Part shown: positions 20,351 to 31,260 of the stretch, piece by piece
Layout of the letters: each line of letters opens with the position of its first letter
Position numbering within the stretch: position 1 is the stretch's first letter
Source of the DNA: Cycas panzhihuaensis
Lineage: Eukaryota > Cycadophyta
Assembly: GCA_023213395.1 (NCBI GenBank)
Contig: CM041465.1
Coordinates: forward strand, 1,054,001-1,118,000
Length of the DNA: 64,000 bases
Reading direction: 5' to 3'
Notes under the pieces: model-generated
Seen by the model: only the letters and a program-made list of their open reading frames with translations
What the model was told of the DNA's origin: nothing
Databases searched by the model: none
Position numbers and translations under genes: made by a program

Positions 20351-23125
20351 TGTTTCCTGGCTTCCGGGAATGGATACGGAGTGGTTGACTCAGGTAAGTG
20401 CAAGTACATTTCTCACCTTATTTTTATTTTCTTTTGTGAGGAGTATTTGCTTGCATGCTATGTCTTCGTAGATGCTTTTATGTCATCTATACCTATCCAG
20501 CTTATGACGACTATAGCAGGGGCACACTCCCAGTGAGTGTGACACCTCAATGGTTGCATCACTTCCTGCAATCTACCCTACTCCCCTTAAGACTCACCTG
20601 ATTCATGTGTTGATTCATTCACACGTTGGTTCATTGCCATTTGGCCTCCTTGTTATGCACTTGAGTCCCATGATTACCTTTTCTTGTGGCTTTTGGTCTA
20701 TTGTTTGCCTCTAGGTAGGTGGGCACACCCCCCTACCAACCTCCTAGCACACTAGTCCATAGCCCTCACTAGCTGTTTGGGCTAGTTTAGTCTTTTGGTC
20801 CTACACCGTGGTAAATTTCGTAGTACCGCGAAGTTTATGGTGGTACTACAAAGTTTCCCGCGGTGCAACTGTTATAATTTATTTTTTAAAACTGCCATGG
20901 TAATTCTCACATTTATTGCAAAATTGCCACGTGCCTTCCATCTCGCCTCAGTGCTAGCTAAGCCCTAATCACTCAATTAGGGTTGAGGCTAAGTATTTAA
21001 GCCCATATCAACTCAATCTTTTCATCTTTTGGCTCTCTTTCAAAGGATTACAAGGAAAAAATGCCCTACTACCTGTTCTCTTCTACTGCTCTGTTGCATT
21101 TCCAGGACCTACAACCACTCTTCAGTGCCCAGCTCTCCCTTAGCTTCGTTGTGACATCTTCACAGCTCATTGCATGCCTTGGAGAGGGCCTCCTTGAGGA
21201 GTTTTCAGGGTCTCCTTACCCAAGCAGACACCAAGTGGTCTCAGAAGTAGGATTTCCTCCAGCCATCTCAATAGGGGCTCCATACCTACTGTACTCTAGC
21301 CTTTTTTTATATTTTCCAGCCTCTTCTCAGTAGGCTTTTGCAGAGGCAAATGCCTCCCACCTTCTCTAAAGGTATTTATTGGTTTAAAGTCCTTCCTTTG
21401 TCCAGTTTATACCCAATTTTGTATGTTTTTTACTAGTTTATCTTATCTTATTTCAAGGGTTGTTTCTTGCCCTTCCCTTAGACCTTTTTTCTCTACTGTT
21501 TAGGCCTCTTTTCCTATGTTTCATGCCTAGGACAGTGGCCAAGGAGGGCTCCATAAGGTTTGGGATAGAGCTGGGTGGATTCTGTACCACCTTTGCGCTC
21601 CCTAAGAGGCTCCCACCCACCAAACCTTCCTCTTTGCCCTCGTGCTATCCCTAGAGTGGGGCAAGGGATTAGAAGACTATTTCCAACCACTGAAATCAGC
21701 GTTGGCACCTGTTGCAGTGCTTATTTGTGGGCTCATTGCCCTCATCCAGGTAATGCATAAGCCCCAATTACTTTTCTTGGATTAGCCCTTCTCTCAACGG
21801 CCCAGTTTGCTTCCTATAGCACTACGGCTCATTTAGAGCTTCTTTGGGCTCCTTTGTACCTCTGTTGCCCCAACTTCCAACCAGCTATACAGCCATACCC
21901 TCGCTACCTTGTGGATTTTTGAGGGAGGGTGGGGTTGATCTTTGTAGGAGGTGGGCCACTTCGAGGCTTACCTATCTACTTAACGTTCATTTGAGTAGTT
22001 TTTACCATAGATTATTGTTGCAACCTTATGATTCATGAGCACTAACATATATGTATAGAGATTTATTTTTTGGTATATATATACATGTGTTGTTGGGACT
22101 CCACCTTGTGTTGCTAGCCTCCTTTCTCTGGAAAGGAATATTTTCACTTACTCGTAGGTACACGGAGGATGCAAAGGACTTTTCCCTTTCTCTCTCTCTC
22201 CTGGGTAAGTGTATTTACTCGTATTTTATTATAGCATCTGATTTTCTGTTATTACTTTCCTTTTCCTTTTTGGCACTCTAGTGTCACTTTTCAGGGAAGG
22301 TAAGGAAGCCCCACGCTTCACCCTACCGCAACCCCTCTTTTTCCGTGCTTTGTGGAGCGATTTGGACACCTTGTGGGAGCGTTACCGCTTCGATCGCGTC
22401 TTCATTCCAAGTATGTGTTCTCACTCATTTCACTTTCCTTCTTTTAAGAAGATTTTGCATGGTAGTAATTAGACCACATAAAAGGAAAAGGGAATCAACT
22501 CCCTTTTTGGTTTGCATTCCATTTGTTATATTTTATACACCACACCTATTATAGGAAAAGGTTTTAGGAAGTTCTTTCCTCCAACCTTTCCCTTCAGCTT
22601 GTAAACTTCGCCCTTGCCCTCTTGGCTTGTCATATTTGGTTTAGTTTACTTGCATGTGTCCTAGCATCCTCTTTTCTCTTGATTGCTCTTTTGAAGGGGG
22701 GAACTCTTAATCGATCGATCATTCCCACTCCCTTCATTCTCCCTTGGTTTTCTTCCACCTAGTCGGGCAACCGAGAAGATCTTAACCGTAGGCTATTCAC
22801 CTACTTTTCCTCTACTCGTTTCCCTCTGTTATAGGGAAACCTTCGAGGGCTTCTCTCCCTTCCCTTCCGGCCATCCAAGGGTGGGGGGACTCATCTCCAG
22901 GATCTATCCAGGCTACTCTTCCACCTCCCCTCTTCCTAGTTGAGGTGGGGAACCACCTTTAGGTAGTTGGGTACCATCCGTAGGTCCTGAACTCATGCTC
23001 CAGCACACGGGGCACCCTGCGTGGTACTCACCTTACTTGTAGGTTCCTATCTGCACCTGATAGTGCCATCGATCATCCTCGTTATCCCTACGTAGCTAGG
23101 TGATTATCCCGTAAACACGCATCTA
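20351..23125 (+). repeat. 3' LTR of the Gypsy element
   Basis: This 2,775-bp LTR runs from TGTTTCCTGG to CATCTA. It is colinear with 920-3688; the terminal CA has become TA. The TATA-like TATTTAAG is kept at 20994-21001. The flanking GGTAT at 23126 matches GGCAT at 915. Confidence 0.93.
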
Positions 23126-23596
23126 GGTATCTGCCCCACTTAGATTATTTCCTCCTTCATCTGTGTATGCTTACTCCTCGTAGTTTTCCTAATGGTGTAG
23201 AGCCTAACGCTTATTTTTGCTATGTGATCGAGACCATCTAGTTTGGGTAGTTAGCACAGACACAGATACGTGCGAAGGGTATTTCACAAAGCGTTCACCC
23301 AAGTGTTGTTTAATAGAGGACTCGTGTGCATGAGACGTACTCGTCCAGAGTTGATGTTGGTCGTGCAGTTGGAGTAGTGCCAGGCTGTATAGCGTAAAGG
23401 GCCTCGTATGGGATACTCCTCCCAGGGTGTTCATGAACTAAAAGATGGTGTTTTCCCCGCTCCCATCGTTTCCTCCCTCGTCTATGTATACTTGCTCCTC
23501 TTAGATTTCCTAGTGGTGTGAAACCTAACACTTATTTTTGCTATATAATTGAGACTGGTCGGTTCTGGTAGTTGGCATGGACACGGATACGTTTCT
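23126..23596 (+). repeat. IGS 321-bp subrepeats resume after Gypsy insertion
   Basis: The interrupted copy resumes with GGTATCTGCCCCACTT and ends near 23246. A full copy follows at 23247-23567, and the next is cut after ACACGGATACG at about 23596, where sequence jumps into the 5'ETS. Confidence 0.85.
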
Positions 23597-24397
23597 CAGG
23601 CTCCCTCTCTGATTTGCATGGTGGTGCATTCAGTTTTTGCCCTCATGGTCCCTCCCATCTATCTGTGTTGTGTGGATGGCAGTATGTGGCATGGAGGATG
23701 TTTTGCGCAGGAGACTCACTTTGAGAGGGGCATGGTGATCAGTGTTCTGGCTTTAATATGAGTACTTGTATGTGGTCCCCCTGTGGCTGGCTCGTTTTAT
23801 TCTTGTATTCCTTCCCTTGCCCCTTAACCAATCTCCAAATTTTGCTTTCTCGCCGGTCGTGTTTTGAATCTTGTGGCATGTGATGTCTCTTGTGAGAGGA
23901 GTGACCCAAGATGGGCCCCTCTTATGGTGGTTACTATGTTCCTCTGACCCCCACATTTCTTTGTCCAGTCCATGGTCCTTTCTATAGTTGCATTTGCTAT
24001 TTAGTCTCCACCACCCCCCACTCGTTTTAAGAAGTGCACCCTAGGTTTGTTACAGTCGCTGCCACTATTTGTGTCTCGTTTTCCTTTACATGGGCTCTCT
24101 ACTACTGGTCACTTTTGTTTTTCTGTGCTCTGTCTATTTTTGGCGTTGGTACGAGGCATGCAGTCCTATGGGTTCTTCTCTTTCTTGCATTTTTTTTTCT
24201 ACATTTGTCGTTGGTGGATTTTGGATGGGTTTTCTCTTCGATGGGTTATACGGTTTCATTTAGCTGTTGTGCATCACTTATTTTAGGCGAGACAACTGTG
24301 AGGAGGCTTGATAAAGATTGACCCTTTGTGCTGTCATTATTTTGCAGTCGTCCATTTGAATAGGCCACTCAAACGAATACCTGACATTCATGGATGC
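23597..24397 (+). other. 5' external transcribed spacer, unit 1 (shortened)
   Basis: From CATGGTGGTGCATTCAG (about 23616) to the 18S start it aligns with 44148-44933 of unit 2. It lacks the 350 or so bases present in unit 2 between the last subrepeat and this point. ORFs such as 24034-24321 recur in both copies but have no domain. Confidence 0.75.
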
Positions 24398-25339
24398 TAC
24401 CTGGTTGATCCTGCCAGTAGTCATATGCGTATCTCAAAGATTAAGCCATGCATGTGTTAGTATGAACTTTCAGACTGTGAAACTGTGAATGGCTCATTAA
24501 ATCAGTTATAGTTTATTTGATGATATTCCTGTTACTCGGATAATCATAGTAATTCTAGAGCTAATATGTGTACCAAATCCTAACTTCTAGAAGGTACGCA
24601 TTTATTAGATAAAAGGCTGATGCGGGCTCTCATCCGGTGTGTCGGTGATTCATGATAACTTGAATAATCGCATGGCCCTAGTGCCAGTGACACTTCATTC
24701 AAATTTTTGCCCTATAAACTTTCGATGGTAGGATAGAGGCCTGCCATGGTGGTGACGAGTGACAGAGAATTAGGGTTCAATTCCAGAGAGTGAGCCTGAG
24801 AAACGACTACCACATCCAAGGAAGGCAACAGGTGCGTAAATTACCCAATCCTGACATAGGGAGGTAGTGACAATAAATAACAATACTAGGCTCATCGAGT
24901 CTGGTAATTGGAATGAGTACAATTTAAATCCCTTAACGAGGATCTATTAAAGGGCAAGTCTAGTGCCAGCAATCGTAGTAATTCTAGCTCCAATAGTGTA
25001 TATTTAAGTTGTTGCAATTAAAAAGCTCATAGTTGGATCTTGGGACAGCCCGACCGGTGTACCTTTCGATGTGCATCAATCATTTTGTCCTTTTTGCCGG
25101 TGGCACATTCCTGGACTTAGTTGCCTAGGTTGCAGCTCTGGTATTGTTACTTTGAAAAAATTAGAGTGCTCAAGGCAAGCCTATGCTCTGAATACATTAG
25201 CATGGAATAACACGATAGGACTCTGGTCCTACTACGTTGGCCTTTGGGACCAGAGTAATGATTAATAGGGACAGTCAGGGGCATTCATATTTCATTGTTA
25301 GAGGTGAAATTCTTGGATTTATGAAAGACAAACCACTGT

Positions 25340-25376
<37 letters not shown>

Positions 25377-25398
25377 TGAAAGTTGGGGGCTCGAAGAT

Positions 25399-25429
<31 letters not shown>

Positions 25430-25477
25430 TGATGCCTACTAGGGATCAATGGATGTTGCTCTAAGGACTCCGTTGGT

Positions 25478-25508
<31 letters not shown>

Positions 25509-25927
25509 AAGGGGAGTATGGTTGCAAGGCTAAAACTTAAAGGAATTGATAGAAGGGCACCACCAGGAGTAGAGCCTGCGGCTTAATTTGACTCAACACA
25601 GGGAAACTTACCAGGTCTATATATAATAAGGATTGACAGATTGAGAGCTCTTTCTTGATTCTATGGGTGTTGTGCATGGCTGTTCTTAGTTGGTGGAGCG
25701 ATTTGTCTAGTTAATTATGTTAACAAATGAGACCTTAGCCTGCTAACTAGCTACGCAGAGGGTTTCCTTTACAGCCAGCTTCTTAGAGGGACTATGGCCG
25801 TTCAGGCCATGGAAGTTTGATGCAATAATAGGTATGTGATTCCCTTAGATGTTATGGGCCACACACGTGCTACGTTGATGTATTCAATGAGTCTATAACC
25901 TTGGTTGAGAGGTCTGGGTAATCTGTG

Positions 25928-25958
<31 letters not shown>

Positions 25959-26146
25959 TAATTATTGATCTACAACGAGGAATTCCTAGTAAGCGTGAGT
26001 CATCAGCATGTGTTGACTAGGACCCTGCCCTTTGTACACATCGCCTATTGCTCCTACCGATTGAATGATTTGGTGAAGTGTTTGGATCACGATGATGACA
26101 GCGGTTTGTAGCTGTTGACGTCGTGAGAAGTTCATTGAACCTTATT

Positions 26147-26193
<47 letters not shown>

Positions 26194-26207
26194 TGGAAGG
26201 ATCATTG
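24398..26207 (+). rRNA. 18S rRNA gene, unit 1 (degenerate)
   Basis: It starts at TACCTGGTTGATCCTGCCAG and ends at GGAAGGATCATTG, 1,810 bp, the normal plant length. The product would be the small-subunit RNA. Many transition-type changes are visible against canonical plant 18S. The near-invariant decoding segment GTACACACCGCCCGTCG reads GTACACATCGCCTATTG at 26034-26050, and the 3' CCTGCGGAAGG reads CCTATGGAAGG. These make a functional product unlikely, so it is best treated as a pseudogene. It would be transcribed by Pol I from a promoter in the upstream spacer. Confidence 0.97.
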
Positions 26208-26481
26208 GCACCAGTCTCTAGACACCATAGACAACGGTCTTCAGTCTTCGTATGACTCTCCACCCACCCCCCCCCCCCCCCCCCATGACTCCGAGTTGAT
26301 GTACGGGCTACGTCCTCTCAGGCAAGGGGTAGGGTTGTCTCATTGCGTAGTGGGTGTCGTTGGAGCGGGGTGGGCCAACAAACCAAAAGCACAGGGTGCC
26401 CAGTGCACAAAGGACTAGAGTTATTGCACGGACCCTCGATCTAGTGTTCTATAGGGGCTCGTGTGGCATATTTGTGGAAAT
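26208..26481 (+). other. ITS1, unit 1 (deleted form)
   Basis: This 274-bp spacer is about 400 bp shorter than ITS1 of unit 2. It joins at about 26231, where GACAACGGTCTTC picks up sequence matching 47188 onward. It has an 18-C run at 26267-26284 and the conserved ITS1 motif GGGTGCCCAGTGCACAAAGG at 26394-26413. Confidence 0.85.
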
Positions 26482-26640
26482 GCATGACTCTCAGCAATGG
26501 ATATCTCAGCCCTCACCATGATGAAGAACATAGCAAAATATGATACTTAGTGTGAATTGCAGAATCCCGTGAGTCATCTAATCTTTGAATGTAAGTTATG
26601 CCCAAGGCTTCAAATGAGGGCACGTCTGCCTAGGCATCAC
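26482..26640 (+). rRNA. 5.8S rRNA gene, unit 1 (degenerate)
   Basis: About 159 bp, from the GACTCTCAGCAATGGATATC region to CCTAGGCATCAC. The plant-diagnostic GAATTGCAGAATCC is intact at 26554-26567. Several CpG sites of canonical 5.8S are TpG or CpA (for example GGCAACGGATATCTCGG reads AGCAATGGATATCTCAG). It would pair with 25S in the large subunit. Confidence 0.95.
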
Positions 26641-26812
26641 ACAAAATCAAATCATACCATTGCCTGCATGCGGGCAGTGGAGGGGAGATGGCTGTCTGTG
26701 TCCCTTGTGGCACCGTCGGCTTAAGCAGATTATGTTCTTGTTGTTAGGCATCGGTGAGCAGTGGTTCGATCGGCTTGTCTAATCGATACGAGTTCGTCCC
26801 GTCCATGTCATG
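26641..26812 (+). other. ITS2, unit 1
   Basis: This 172-bp spacer lies between 5.8S and 25S. It lacks about 70 bp present in unit 2 (around 47730-47805). Confidence 0.85.
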
Positions 26813-27166
26813 GGACCCCAGGTCAGGCAAGAGCACCCACTAAGTTTAAGTATATCACTAAATAGAGGAAAAGAAACTTACAAGGATTCCCCTAGTAACG
26901 GTGAGTGAACTGAGAAGAGTCCATCATGAAAATCAAGCGATGGTGCCATCTGAATTGTAACATATAGAAGCATCTTCAGCAATGGACTGGGCCCAAGTCC
27001 TCTGGAAGGGGGTGCCCGAGAGGGTGAGAGTCCCATCAGATTTAGACCCTATTACATCACGAGGCATTATCTGCGAATCAGGTTATTTGGGAATGCAACC
27101 CTAATCGGGTGGTAAATTCTGTCCAAGGCTAAATATGGGCGAGGGACCAATAGCAAATAAGTACCA

Positions 27167-27201
<35 letters not shown>

Positions 27202-30190
27202 TAAAGAGTGCTTGAAATTTCTGGGAGGGAAGTGGATGGAGGTTGGTGATGCGCTCTGGTTGGATGCAGAACAGTGATCCCCAGTCTGCCACTCAGCTCA
27301 GGGTGTAGACCATCGTTGGCTATCATGATGACAAAAATGCACGTGGGAGACTACGCAGAGTTTCGTTGTTGTGACGGTCGCTGAGAGAAGTACGCACCTT
27401 TACTTGGCCCCGTGCACTCAAGGCTCCTACCCATCTTGAAACATGGACCAAGGAGTCTGATATGTGTGTGAGTATACAGGTTCAGAAACCCGTTAGGCAC
27501 AAAGGAAGCTGATTGGCAAGATGCCCCTCGGGGGTGTGCACCTCCAATCAACCCCAATCTTCTGTGAAGGGTTCAAGTGCGAGCATACCTATTGGGACCT
27601 AAAAGATGGTGAACTATGCTTGAGTAGGGTGAAGCCAGAGGAAACTCTAGTGGAGGCCCATAGCGATACTAATGTGCAAATCATTTATCTGACTTAGGTG
27701 TAGGGGCAAAAGACTAATCAAACCGTCTAGTAGCTGGTTTCCTCTGAAGTTTACCTCAGGATAGTTAGAGCTTGAGTGTGACTTTTATCGGGTAAAGCAA
27801 ATGAGTAGAGGCATCAGGGGCGTAATGCCCTCAACCTATTCTCAAACTTTAAATAGGTAAGACGATGCAGCTGCTCTGTTGAGCTATGCAGTAGAATCAG
27901 GAGCTCTAAGTGGGCCATTTTTGGTAAGCAGAATAGGCGATGCAGGATGAGCTGAAATTCAAGTTACAGTGCTGGAATACGTGCTAACCCAGATCCCACA
28001 AAGGGTGTTGGTTGATTAAGACAGTAGGATAGTGGTCATGGAAGTCGAAATTCGATAAGGAGTGTGTAACAACTCACCTACCGAATCAACTAGCCCCGAA
28101 AATAGATGGCGCTGAAGCGCAGGACCTATACTCGGTCATTGGGGCAAGTTCTTGGAATCGGTGAGTAGGAGGACGCAGGGGTCATTGAGAAACCTTGGAC
28201 GCAAGTCTAAAGTGACCTACCAAAGTCACGAGATCTTAGTGGTAGTAGCAAATATTCAAATGAGAACTTTGAAGACTAAAGTAGGGAAAGGTTCTATGTG
28301 AACCGTACTTGGACATGGGTTAGTTGATCCTAAGAGATGGGGAAGCCCTGTGTGAAGGGCACACTTTGCGTGTACATCAAAATGGAATTAGGTTAATATT
28401 CTCAAATCGGGACATGGTGGCAGATGACGGCATTAGGAAATTCAGAGAAGTCGGTGGGGGCCCTAGGAAGAGTTATCTTTTCTTTTTAACAGCCTGCCCA
28501 CCCTAAAATCGATTCATCCAGAGATAGGGTCCAGCTACCGGAAGTGCATCGTACATCCTGTGGTGTCTGGTGCACCTCCGATGACCCTTGAAAATCTGGA
28601 GGACTGAGTATCATTTATGCCTGGCCATACTCATAACTACATCAGGTCTCTAAGGTGAATAGCCTCTGGTCAATAGAATAATGTAGGTAAGGGAAGTCAG
28701 CAAAATGGATTTGTAACCTTCGGAAAGGATTGGCTTTGAGGGCTGGGCCTAGGGGTCTATACCTCGAGCTCATGGGCTGTCAGTGGTCTGCCTAAGCTAC
28801 TATCGCAGCGAGGGCAGGCCGATACGTGTCGATCGGGTGAGGGGCATAGAACATCCCTTTGTAGGGGCTTTCCCTAGGCGGCGAATAGTTGACTTTAACC
28901 GGCATGCATAAGGGAATCGATCGCTTTAATTAAAACAAAGCATTGCGATGGTCCCATCAGATGCTGACGTGATATGATTTCTGTCTAGTTCTCTGAATGT
29001 CAAAGTGAAGAAATTCAACAAAGCACGGGTAAATGGCGGGAGTAACTATGACTCTCTTAAGGTATCCAAATACCTTGTCATCTAATTAGTGATGCGTATG
29101 AATGGATTAACGAGATTCCCACTGTCCCTATTTACTATCTAGCAAAACCACATCCAAGGGAACAGGCTTGGTAGAATCAGTAGGGAAAGAAGACCTTGTT
29201 GAGCTTCACTCTAGTCTGACTTTGTGAAATGACTTGAGAGGTGTAGAATAAGTGGGATTCGTTTTGGGCGCAAGTGAAATACCACTACTTTTAACATTAT
29301 TTTACTTATTTCATGAGGCAGAGGCAGGGCATTGCCCCTATTTTTGGCCTTAAGGCATGTGCGGTCATGTCGATCTGGGTGGAAGACATTGTCAGGTGGG
29401 GAGTTTGGCTAGGGTAGCACATATGTTAAAAGATAATACAGGTGTCCTAAGATGAGCTCAACGAGAATAGAAATCTCATGTGGAACAAAAGGGTAAAAGC
29501 TCATTTGATTTTGATTTTCAGTACGAATACAAACCATGAAATTGTGGCCTATCGATCCTGTAGATTTTTAGAATTTAAGGCTAGAGGTATCAAAAAAGTT
29601 ACCACAGGGATAACTGGCTTATGGCAGCCAAGCATTCATAGCGACGTTGCTTTTTTATCCTTCAATGTTGGCTCTTCCTATCATTGTGAATCATAATTCA
29701 CCAAGTGTTGGATTGTTCACCCACTGATAGGGAACGTGAGCTAGGTTTAGACTGTCGTGAGACAAGTTAGTTTTACCCTACTGATGAGTCGCATCACAAT
29801 AGTAATTCACCTTAGTACGAGAGGAATCGTTGATTCCACAATTGGTCATCGCACTTGGTTGAAAATCCAGTGGCACGAAGCTACCGTGTGTCAGATTATG
29901 ACTGATCACCTCTAAGTTAGAATCCATGCTAGAGGTGGCGCGTGTCCCTCTTCGATTATTCTGTGACCTATAGTAGGGGCACCACAGCATTCCCAAGGGC
30001 CCGTGCCATTAGCGATCTCTAGCTGGCAGAATGCGTCGGTACAGAGCAGTTTTAAAGTTTAATTACAAATAATCATCGAGAAGAATCCTTTGCAGATGAC
30101 TTAAATATGCGACAGGGTATTGTAAGTGGTAGAGTGGCCTTGCTGCCATGATCCACTAAGATTCAGCCCCTTGTCGCCTCGATTCGGGCC
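26813..30190 (+). rRNA. 25S rRNA gene, unit 1 (degenerate)
   Basis: It runs from GGACCCCAGGTCAGGC to about CCCCTTGTCGCCTCG, near 3,378 bp, the usual plant 25S length, so it is full length with ends approximate by about 10 bp. The sarcin-ricin core AGTACGAGAGGAA is intact at 29814-29826. Elsewhere conserved segments show transitions, for example GGCTTATGGCAGCCAAGCATTC in place of GGCTTGTGGCAGCCAAGCGTTC at the peptidyl transferase region (about 29616-29638). A functional product is unlikely. Confidence 0.96.
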
Positions 30191-31260
30191 CCACCTTTCG
30201 GCTCTCCACTCTCGAGTCCAAGAAGAAGTGGGGTCTCCATAAATCCTCCGTAGCTTCTTTCTCATGTCCAAAATGGAGTGGGGTTTCTTTGAATGAAGTC
30301 CACAACAGAGTGAGATTTTCACAACTCAATATTGTCTAAGTCCACAATGAAGTGGGGTTTCCGCAAATGAAGTGCAGAGCTTTCCACCAAGTCTGCAAGT
30401 CAGGCTTTTTGCAACTCAATATCGTCTAAGTCCACAATGAAGTGGGGTTTTCGCGAATGAAGTGCAAAGCTTTCCACCAAGTCCGCAAGTCCAATAACAA
30501 AGTGGGGTTTCTGTGAATGAAGGCCAAAGCATTCCATCGTCCAAGTCCATAAAAAATGAAGTGTGGTTTCTATGAATGAAGCACAGAGCCTTCCACCGTC
30601 CAAGTCCATAGATGAAGTGGGGTTTCTGGGAATGAAGTGCAGAGCTTTCCCTCATCCAAGGCCATAAACGAAGAGGGGTTTCCACAAATCTTCCAAAAAG
30701 AAGTGCAGATTTCTTTAACTTCTCTACCATAGAGCTCTTCATCATCCAAGTCCATAAATGAAGTGGGGTTTTTGGGAATGAAGTATAGAGCTTTCCTTGT
30801 CCAAGTCCACAAACAAGGTGGGGATTTCAGGAATGAAGTGTAGAGATTTCCATCGTCCAAGTCCACAAATGAGGTGGGGTTTCTAGGAATGAAGTGCAGA
30901 GCTTTCCATCGTCCAAGTCCATAAATGAAGTGGGGTTTCTGGGAATGAAGTGCAGATCTTTTCATCATCCAAGTCCATAAAGGACATGGGCTTTCTACAA
31001 ATCTTCTAGAAAGAAGTGAAGATTTCTTTAACTCTCTACCGTAGAGCTTTTCCTTGTCAAAGTCCAAAATTGTTGATTGGGTTTACACAAATCTTCTAAA
31101 ATGAAGTGCGATTTTCTGTAGCTCTCTACTATGGATCTTTTTATCATCCAAGTACATAAATGAAGTGAGGTTTCTGTAAATCTTCCAAAGCTCTCTCACA
31201 CAAGTCTGAAAACGCCCTTTTTATCATATAAGTACATAAATGAAATGGGGTTTCTGCTTG
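30191..31260 (+). repeat. 3'ETS/IGS tandem repeats of about 55-60 bp, unit 1
   Basis: The array is built on AAGTCCATAAATGAAGTGGG followed by GTTTCTGGGAATGAAGTGCAG and AGCTTTCC. Copies start near 30603, 30748, 30803, 30860, 30915 and 30969, with longer variants in between. The same array follows 25S of unit 2. Long minus-strand ORFs here are translations of the repeat. Confidence 0.9.

Larger units (their letters stand above)
920..23125 (+). mobile_element. Ty3/Gypsy LTR retrotransposon, Tat-like, degenerate
   Basis: The element runs from TGTTTCCC at 920 to CATCTA at 23125 and is flanked by GGCAT (915-919) and GGTAT (23126-23130), a 5-bp target duplication with one transition. It is 22.2 kb, or about 16.9 kb without the nested Copia element. 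The order is 5' LTR, primer site, gag, protease, RT, RNase H, integrase, antisense PMD-like gene, archaeal-type RNase H, polypurine tract, 3' LTR. Integrase follows RNase H, as in Gypsy, and no chromodomain is visible. Very long LTRs, a second RNase H and an antisense extra ORF before the 3' LTR are known traits of the Tat/Ogre/Retand lineage. All genes are broken. Confidence 0.92.

Noticed and set aside
24034-24321. ORFs in the 5'ETS (also 44524-44857) resembling a hydrophobic protein
   Set aside because: They recur because the ETS is duplicated. The Phe/Leu/Cys-rich translation comes from T-rich spacer, and three overlapping frames are open.
30416-31067. Long minus-strand ORFs (also 51459-51870) rich in LWTW and ETPLH phrases
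   Set aside because: They translate the 55-60 bp spacer repeats, and the repeating peptide follows the DNA period. Repeat lengths near multiples of three keep frames open by chance.
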